A stretch of 64,000 bases of DNA, from the NCBI RefSeq assembly GCF_904849725.1, contig NC_058523.1:206859689-206923688 (forward strand). Direction: 5' to 3'. Both the position numbers and the translations under genes were made by a program. The notes under the pieces are model-generated. The model ran no database searches. It was not told the DNA's origin and worked only from the letters and a program-made list of their open reading frames with translations. This document shows positions 56,958-64,000 of this stretch, in pieces. The first letter of the stretch is position 1. Every line of letters starts with the position of its first letter. Source of the DNA: Hordeum vulgare subsp. vulgare. Lineage: Eukaryota; Streptophyta; Magnoliopsida; Poales; Poaceae.

Positions 56958-59900
56958 TGTAATGCCCAAGATGCGACCCTATCCTTATTTTCGCATGAGG
57001 GCCTCGACGGGGATAGAAGCGCATCTCGTTGTTTTGAAAGAATGGATATCATTACAAGTACATGTACATAATAGATGAGTATATGGAATAGACTTACACG
57101 CGCCACAAGCTATGACATGAACAACACAATACAACAATATATCCAATTATCATGTAGAAGAGCAGGGTCCGACTACTTATGAAATCAAACGATAAAAGAA
57201 TGTCATCCATCCTTGCTATCCCAGGTGGTCGACCTGGAACCCATCCTAGATCGATGAAGAAGAAGAACAAGATGAAACTCGAAATAGCACAATCATCGCG
57301 CTCACGTCAAAGTATCGCTTTACCTGTACCTGCAACTATTGTTGTAGTAATATGTGAGCCACAAGGACTCAACAATCTTGTTTCCCAATGTATCAAGACT
57401 AGCAAAGCTTAATGGGTGAGGTATTATTAAGTGGTGAGGCTGTAGCAAGAAACTAAGAATTTATTTGAGGTGGCTAACTTACGAGTACAAGAATAAGAGG
57501 GGGATAATCTACGCATAATGTCTGTGAACTAATAATGATGAAATGAATAATCCTAAACACCTACTTACGTTAGATATAACCCACCATCTCCTCTTCCGGA
57601 TGCAGAACTCACAAGAAGTGACAGTCACGGTTACGCACACGGTTGGCATATTTTAATTAAGTTTGCTTCATGTTATCTAGAACCGGATGTTAAACAAAGT
57701 TTCCAAGTTGCCACATAACTGTGGGCATCGCTTTCCGAAAGATATAACCCTACACGAGTGCTCTAACTAGTCCATGACAAACTACCAAACGCTGTGTAGG
57801 ACACCTTGACCATAGAAAACCCGTGATCTCCTTGGATTCTTGGTGGAAAACCTCAACCTCGAGATAGCCCAAAGTATCCTCAAAATCCCTCGCAGAAGAC
57901 ATTCGAGAAGGGTAAAACAAATCCAGCAAGGCTCCCCGACGTGCCGACAATCCCGATCGGAGGCGCGTATCTTGTTCCCAGGGCACATCGGATGAGCACT
58001 ACGTACGGTGTGTGGATACAAATTTCCCGAGTTGCCCGGGTGGCCAAACAAGTGGATCTGTTTGGGGCCAACACCATTAGCACTGGCCCCCTGTATTATG
58101 TTGAGTTAATCCACGAGTAGCGCTAACTCCCTATGCGTTACTAAAGGTGTTCAATATTATTATATTGGGAAAATATAGTAGCAATGTTAGGCCTTGCCAG
58201 AAGAGTTTTATCCAAAAACGAAAATCAAGGGGGGCCCATAACAAAGCCAAGCATGTTGGGAGCACTCAATATAGAACTTAACACCGGTATCCAAAACTAA
58301 GGCGGCAAAAGCAGAACAAAACACCCACCCAAAAGGCCAAGCCTTCCACCTTTTACCAGGTATATAGGTGCAATAAGTTAAATATCAATAATATGGTGAT
58401 ATCACAAGGAACCCATGTTTTCGCATGGAAGCAACTGCACCTGCAACTAGCAATAATATAATAGGTAACTTAGCCAAATTGTGGTTTGCCCAATTGTGGT
58501 TTGCTGGGTTGTGGAAAGGTTAGAGGTTTTTTATGGCAAAGTTGGGAGCCTGACAATTAAGTGGTAGGGAGCACGACATAGCAAATGTAATGAGACAACT
58601 AGCATGGCAATGATAGTAATGGTATCTAGGGAAATGATCATCTTGCATGTGATCCCACTTGGAAGAAGAACCAATCCATGAAGAAGTCGAAGCAACGTAG
58701 TCGAATGAATCCTCACACTCCGACACGCTTGCGAAACTCTATCGAGAAGAAGCAATCCAGAAGCAACAATAAACACACGATAAACACCACAACAGATGCA
58801 TGACAAGATGCACAATCAACTATGATGCATGTCCAAATATTTATGCATGACATGTCAAAGCACAACAATTTGTTACAACACATTAAATGAAGCTCGATAT
58901 GCAACGAGTTGCATATTGACGAAACTCCATATTGTAATTGCTTAGTTCACTCTCATTTATTTACCCGGCAAGATTAGATGTTATCAAACATGGCAACCGG
59001 TGAAACATAATTAAACTACTCTATCGAGACATTTTAAATGAGGTTGGAAACAACATATAACATTTCTTAAATGACCCCATACGTTAATTTTGGAATTGGT
59101 CCAGATCTTAACTAAACATGTTTTTTATTTATTATACAGAAAAAATAATGTCGGCCATGTGTTGTACACGTCATTCTAGTCGATTTACATATATAAATCA
59201 TTTAAAACGGAGCTACGGTTTAAAAGATATGACCAACACAAGATGATGTGGCATGAATGCAAATTGTATGAAATTGACAGCCACAAGCCTGTTAGAACAT
59301 AGGGGACCAAGACATTATGAAACTACATGGGATTCTAGCAAGTTTAAATGAGGTCGGAACAACAAACAACAATTTCGGAAAGTCCCCATATGTAATTCTG
59401 AATTTGCTACAGGTCTTCCTAAAACACAATTTTAGAGTTGTTAAACAGCAAAATAAATGTCACCATGTTATTCTACACATTTTTCTAGCCAAGTTACATA
59501 TGTGGAACATTTTAATCGGAGCTACGATTAATTAGTTATGACATAAATAATTGTAACATGGCATATATGCAAATTGAATGAAAACAGCAGGTTAAACATT
59601 TTTAGCATCGATGAGAGTTGGTTATGGTGAAACTATACACAATTCTAAGCATTTTACATGTATGAAGTTTTTAAATCCGGAGCATGGATAATTTTCTATG
59701 TATTAAATAATTTTCATATGGCATCACACAAATCAATGCAAACATGAGGTTAAACACCTTTAAACATGCATGAAAAATGGATATTATGAATCTACATAAA
59801 ATTCTACACATTTTACATGTCTAAATCTTTTTAATCCCATGCATGGTTATTTAGTTATGGGCATTTTAAGAACATGCACTATTCTATAATTAAGAAATAT

Positions 59901-61322
59901 ACGGGATAATGGACAAATTCGTTGGGCAGAAAAAATACTACACGAGCCGAAACTCCATGGCCCGATAGTTCACACATGCGCAACATATTATATTACGCCC
60001 ACGAGCAAGGATTTGGGCTGGGCGCGCACCATAGGGCCCATGGGCCGACTCGGTGTAGCGGGATGCCGGCTGGAGGCATAACTGGGCCTGGGCGCAACTG
60101 GCGGGGCGTGGCTATGGCTGGGCCGATGCTGGAGGCAGGCTGGGCCATGGGCTGGCTGCAGCCCACATGGCCTGGCGGGCGAGCGACTGGAGGCCCGCCG
60201 TTCCTGTCGTCGTTCCGAGCGAACGCAGGTAGGGGCGACAGCGAGCTGGGGGCGACAGTGATGGCGCAACGCAGCTCGAGCGAGGGGGGGTTCGACGGTG
60301 CGGGATGACCGGAGCGGCACAGATCCAGGGCTGGCACCAGCGGTGCATCCTGTTTCTGGTGGAGGACGAAGCTCCACCTACGAGCTGCGCGTCCATGGCG
60401 ATGGGGACCTCTACGGGAAGAGGGAGGCATAGAGATGAGGGAGAGAGGGAGATAGAGGAGGAGAAGAGAGAGAGGATCGAGGCGGATCCAGATTGGGGGA
60501 GCAGCTAACCAATGGTGGTGGGGCTGGCCACAGTTCCATGGCGACACGGCCTCGGGGCTCGGGCGGAGGCATGATGCGGGCGCCGATGACGGCTCATCCC
60601 AGATCGGACCCGAGGAGGGCCTGATTTGGGTTCCACAGACCCACGCGTGAGGTGGGAGAGAGAGGCGGCTTTGGAGGCTTTGGATGCATGGTTTGGAGGC
60701 AGACATAGGGTTAGGTCCAAAAGCGACTAGGGGCTTCCATATATAGCAGATTTACGATGGTTAGGGAGGTTTTATGCCGTTTTCGAGACCTCCGATCGAG
60801 ATCAGATGACTCCGGCTGCAGGGTTGGCTAGGTGGGGTGGATAAGATGTGTAGAGGCTCTTGGGATGAGAAGAGAGGGAAGAATGCGTCCCTTCATGGAG
60901 TTTTTAAAACCGAGAACGCCCGACAATTAAACCGGCTATAGAGCCGCTATATATTTAATGGTTCGGGTATCAAACGAACTCCGATTGCGATGAAATTTGG
61001 CAGACACACTATCTACATAAGAATAAGACCGCACACCAACTTTCAACCCAATCCTATAAAGTTTTATACACACTTTAAAACAATAATTTTAGTGATGCCG
61101 CGGGCGTGTGCATATATGTTGTTCTCGAAATGGTCAACTACAAAAATGGAGAGAACCGACAACTTATAACGGATGCAAGTTTTGAAAAATGGTGGCAATG
61201 ACATGCTCATGCAATGTGAATGATGTGCATGATGCGATGAGGAATGCGAAAACTAAATAAATCACACGGCGACAATAGAATAAAAGTGGAATCTTATGGA
61301 GCATCGGTTCCGGGAAGTTACA
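56958..61322 (-). repeat. LARD LTR(b), uninterrupted
   Basis: 4365 bp with ends tgtaatgcc and gaagttaca on the plus strand. It shows the intact site at which C inserted in LTR(a) (near 59988-59996, attatattacgcc). The GC-rich zone at about 60000-60700 contains a minus-strand frame of 237 codons (60706-59993), Pro/Ser/Ala-rich, which starts about 30 bp past the TATA-like sequence. Its counterpart in LTR(a) is broken, so it is probably chance. Otherwise no coding sequence. Confidence 0.82.
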
Positions 61323-62228
61323 ACTCTCCTATTCTAACAAGAGATCTCGATCCGAGATCTAATAATGAAAAGGGGAAGAGTAAGAGCAAGATAAATATGT
61401 AAAACTTAGTCGCTTCTTTGACAAATGAGTGAAACCATCGATCCTTGAAGGTTGCAAAGAGATGATGAATGGCATGAGGAACAAGCAATAATTCACAAGA
61501 AATTTCGGTAGCACTTTAGTAGGAAATAGAGGAAAAATTGCTAAGAAGGAAAGAACTTGAAAATATTTCACTGTACTCTGGTTAACGGGACAAGTAAGGG
61601 AAGAACATAATCTTGATAAGATGAGATGATTGATTCAAAGAGAGAAACATCACAAAGCCTCCGGAACAAAAGAACTAACACTATATCATCGGGGACAAAA
61701 TAACGGAGAAGAACAAGACAACTTCCACCACAATTGTACTGAAGATCATCCTTGGAAGGAAGGATTGAAACAAGTTGATTTAAAACTAACAATGAAAAGA
61801 AGAAGCTTGTAGTGGACTTATGAACACCATCTCAAATAGTGAGGTGACAACCGGCCACTAACGGAAACAATGATTGCTTAGGAGCAACAAGATACGCGAA
61901 ACTTCTAACACCAAGATGATGTATTGTGAACTTGGATCATTATAAACACCATAACACAAAGAATCCTTAGGAAAACCTTTAGGTGAAATATAAGCCAAGA
62001 TAGCTCAATGAAAGAAATCACAGGTTGAAAATATCTTATGATCAAAGGATTGGTGGGTTTAAATATCTCACTCTTGAAACAAATTCCCTTCAAGACTCCT
62101 CATGAGTCATGAATGCTATAACACCACCTCAAAGGATAAGGAAGAATTGAACTTTTAAATGCAAGATATGAATACTTGAGGTTCTCCTAAAAGAATCTTG
62201 AAGAACACTTCAAGAATAAATTACATCC
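61323..62228 (-). other. Start of a second LARD central domain, cut by element H
   Basis: This is collinear with 53322 to about 54228. It begins with the same purine-tract sequence next to LTR(b) and breaks at 62228 exactly where H starts. The matching copy continues ...acatcctggaagaacc, which defines the breakpoint to within a base or two. It is non-coding. Confidence 0.8.
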
Positions 62229-62992
62229 TGATAATCATGCTCAAGATCAGAGGGGTATTAAATAGCATAATGGATATGAACATATAATCTTCCACCAAAT
62301 AAACCATATAGTAATCACCTACAAGATGTAATCAACACTACTTGTCACCCACAAGCACCAATCTATAGTTCCGGTACAAATATTGAACACAAGAAATGGA
62401 CTAGGGTTTGGGAGGAGTTGGTGTTGTTGAAGATAGCCCTCCCCGAGATGGGAGAGTTGTTGGTGATGATGATGACGATGATTTCCCCCTCCGGGAGGGC
62501 AGTTCCCCCGACAGAATCGCTCCGCGGGAGGGCAAAAGTGCTCCTGCCCAAGTTCCGCCTCGAGACGGCGGGGTTTCGTCATGAAAGTCTGCTCCTCCTC
62601 TTTTCGAGGTCAAAATGACTTACATACTAGAAGAGGGGTACCAGAGGTGGGCCTGGGTGAGCACAACCCACCGGGGCGTGCCTGGGCTCCCTGGCTCGCC
62701 CAGGTGGGTTGTGCCCACCTGGTGGGCCCCCTCTGGTACTTATTTGCTCCAATATTCCTCAAATATTCCATAACAATTCCTCGTAAAGCTTCAGCTCATT
62801 TGGAATTGTGCAGAATAGGTAGCCTGATGTAGCTTTTTCAGCTCCAAATTTCCACCTACCAGAACTCTCCCCCTTTGTGTATACCATGCATATTATGAGA
62901 GAAAATGCATTAGAATTACTCCAAAAAGCATTATTATACAATAAAACAACATAAATAATAGTAGGTAAACATGATGCAAAATGGACGTATCA
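62229..62992 (-). repeat. 3' LTR of element H
   Basis: On the minus strand it starts TGATACGTCCATTTTGCATC and ends GAGCATGATTATCA. The GC-rich middle has a near-perfect inverted repeat, on the plus strand about 62637-62730: 'accagaggtgggcc...gtgagcacaacccaccggggcg' against 'gggttgtgcccacctggtggg...ctctggt'. A block rich in CGTCGTCATCATC follows (about 62455-62480). Confidence 0.82.
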
Positions 62993-64000
62993 TCTCCCCC
63001 AAGCTTAGACCTCGCTTGTCCTCAAGAGAAAACCGAAATCAAGAAACATGTCCACATGCTTAGAGGGAGAGGTGTCGATAAAAACAAAAATACGGACATA
63101 GTAGCGTCATGTAACTAATTATAACAACAACAAACTTTAACATAAAACATGTATCGTAAAACTTTTATCGTAGTCTTCTCATGAACAAGTGACAATTCAT
63201 CACAACATCGAAGTATAAAGCATAAACTCTATCAGAAACCAACAAACTATGTTCTTAGTCAACTTTGCAACTACAATTCACCATATTTTCAGGAAGGGTC
63301 ACATATCGGAGCCTTCAGGCAAGTCCACATACTCAACCATCATTTAGTCTTCTATGATTGCTAACACTCACCACATACACATGAGAAAAACGTTTCAACC
63401 AGACACATAGAAAGATAGGGGCTTATAATTTCGCCTGCCAACGAATTCACCTCAAGGGTGATGTCAACAATAATAACTCATGCTACGCATATTCAACTGG
63501 ATATATGTGCCTAGATATTTCCTCACCACATGATGCTTGCCAAAGGAGAAAATAAAAAGGAATATAGAGAAAAACTTTGACTCTTGCATGAAAGTAAGTA
63601 CATAAAAGTAAAAGATAGGCCCTTCGCAGAGGGACGCGGAGATTTCTATGCGATTTTTGTTTGTATGCTCAACCCCTTAGTGCAACAGAACATCACGTTA
63701 TATTGCCCCTTGTGATGGCAACCTTTATTATGAAGTCTGTCGCTTTTATTCTTCACCATCACAAGTTCGTACAAGGCTCAATTTTCCCTTACACTAAATG
63801 ATCATACACTTTTTGAAGCAATTTTTATTTCCCTTTTTGCACCAATGAAACTTACTTTAAGGATCTTACACAATCCATAGGTAGGTATGGTGGACTCTCA
63901 AACAAGATTTTGGTTTAAGGGTTTTGGATGCACAAGTAGTATCTCTACTTAGTGCGGAATTTTTGGCTAGCAAAGATAGGGGCAAGCACCACATGTTGAA
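62993..64000 (-). other. 3' spacer of element H
   Basis: About 1 kb, no coding sequence. It includes the polypurine tract and three blocks shared with N and E: 62986-63025, about 63608-63640 and about 63880-63960 (all reverse complement). It continues beyond the window. Confidence 0.7.

Larger units (their letters stand above)
7634..62228 (-). mobile_element. LARD (Sukkula-like large non-autonomous retrotransposon), tandem form
   Basis: Two copies of a 4.4 kb LTR are present: (a) 7634-10661 continued at 51942-53321 (4408 bp without element C), and (b) 56958-61322 (4365 bp). Both have TGTAA...TTACA ends. Between them is a 3636 bp domain without coding sequence. On the minus strand the domain begins, two bases from LTR(b), with a primer-binding site, TTGGTACCAGAGCAG, close to the initiator-Met type; it ends next to LTR(a) with a purine-rich tract. 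These sizes match the published description of Triticeae LARDs (about 4.4 kb LTRs and a 3.5 kb non-coding centre). A second copy of the central domain starts right of LTR(b), so this is a tandem arrangement sharing one LTR. It encodes no enzymes and must be mobilised by others. Confidence 0.78.
62229..64000 (-). mobile_element. Element H: gypsy LTR retrotransposon, 3' end only
   Basis: On the minus strand the visible part is a 3' spacer (64000-63007), the polypurine tract AAGCTTGGGGGAGA (63006-62993) and a 764 bp LTR (62992-62229). It inserted in the LARD central domain; the bases before it, catcc (62224-62228), are the candidate target duplication. The coding part lies right of the window. 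It belongs to the same group as N and E by its spacer, and its LTR family is that of fragment L. Confidence 0.82.

Noticed and set aside
59993..60706. 237-codon minus-strand frame as a possible LARD gene
   Set aside because: The corresponding place in LARD LTR(a) is broken into short frames, composition is Pro/Ser/Ala from GC-rich DNA, and there is no known domain. Kept only as a remark under LTR(b).
7634..61322. LARD repeat as a DNA transposon with TGTAA...TTACA inverted ends
   Set aside because: The inverted ends are only the usual short LTR termini; the primer-binding site beside LTR(b) and the direct-repeat layout identify LTRs.
1..64000. A host defence, biosynthetic or other novel gene system
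   Set aside because: Nearly every kilobase is accounted for by transposon LTRs, non-coding domains or broken transposon ORFs; no host gene with introns, promoter and intact frame was found.

Overview
This window is a stack of transposable elements from a large grass genome, almost certainly a Triticeae species (wheat, barley, Aegilops or a close relative). The evidence is the set of families that can be read directly: a BARE-1/Angela/WIS-type copia element, a Sabrina/WHAM-type gypsy element, a LARD with about 4.4 kb LTRs and a 3.6 kb non-coding centre (Sukkula-like), a large copia-like element that carries gag but no pol, and a plant L1-type LINE. I found no ordinary host gene, tRNA, rRNA or CRISPR array. 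The species cannot be fixed from the sequence alone.

Layout. Positions 1-2807 are the 3' end of a gypsy element (N) whose 5' part lies left of the window. From 2808 to 7633 there is a short unassigned stretch and then several LTR fragments (I to M). M is broken at 7633 by a minus-strand LARD that fills most of the rest of the window: LTR(a) at 7634-10661 plus 51942-53321, a central domain at 53322-56957, LTR(b) at 56958-61322, and the beginning of a second central domain at 61323-62228. That second domain is broken by another minus-strand gypsy element (H) that runs off the right edge.

Element C (10662-51936, minus strand, target duplication ttata) sits inside LARD LTR(a). Its gag frame is split by three separate insertions: F (16356-21110, a plus-strand gypsy-like element with gag only), an L1-type LINE (21489-30156, minus, 13 bp target duplication) and D (30444-48924, minus, BARE-1/Angela-type, target duplication gtttc). 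The LINE holds a solo copia LTR (21652-23475, target duplication ggggg). The 5' LTR of D holds E (37921-47810, plus, Sabrina/WHAM-type, target duplication gttcc). The deepest chain is five levels: LTR M, then LARD, C, D and E.

How the parts relate. Only D and the LINE belong to families that encode their own reverse transcriptase, and both are broken by stops and frameshifts. LARD, C, E and F have LTRs, and priming sites or purine tracts in most cases, but no polymerase, so each would have needed enzymes from relatives elsewhere in the genome. The clearest points for follow-up are the LARD arrangement with a shared LTR, the repeated primer-binding-site-like motifs inside the E LTR, the palindromic TCGGT...ACCGA motif in C, the promoter losses in single LTRs of C and F, and conserved non-coding blocks shared by the 3' ends of N, E and H. 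Boundaries supported by target duplications are exact to the base or nearly so; those of fragments I to M are approximate.
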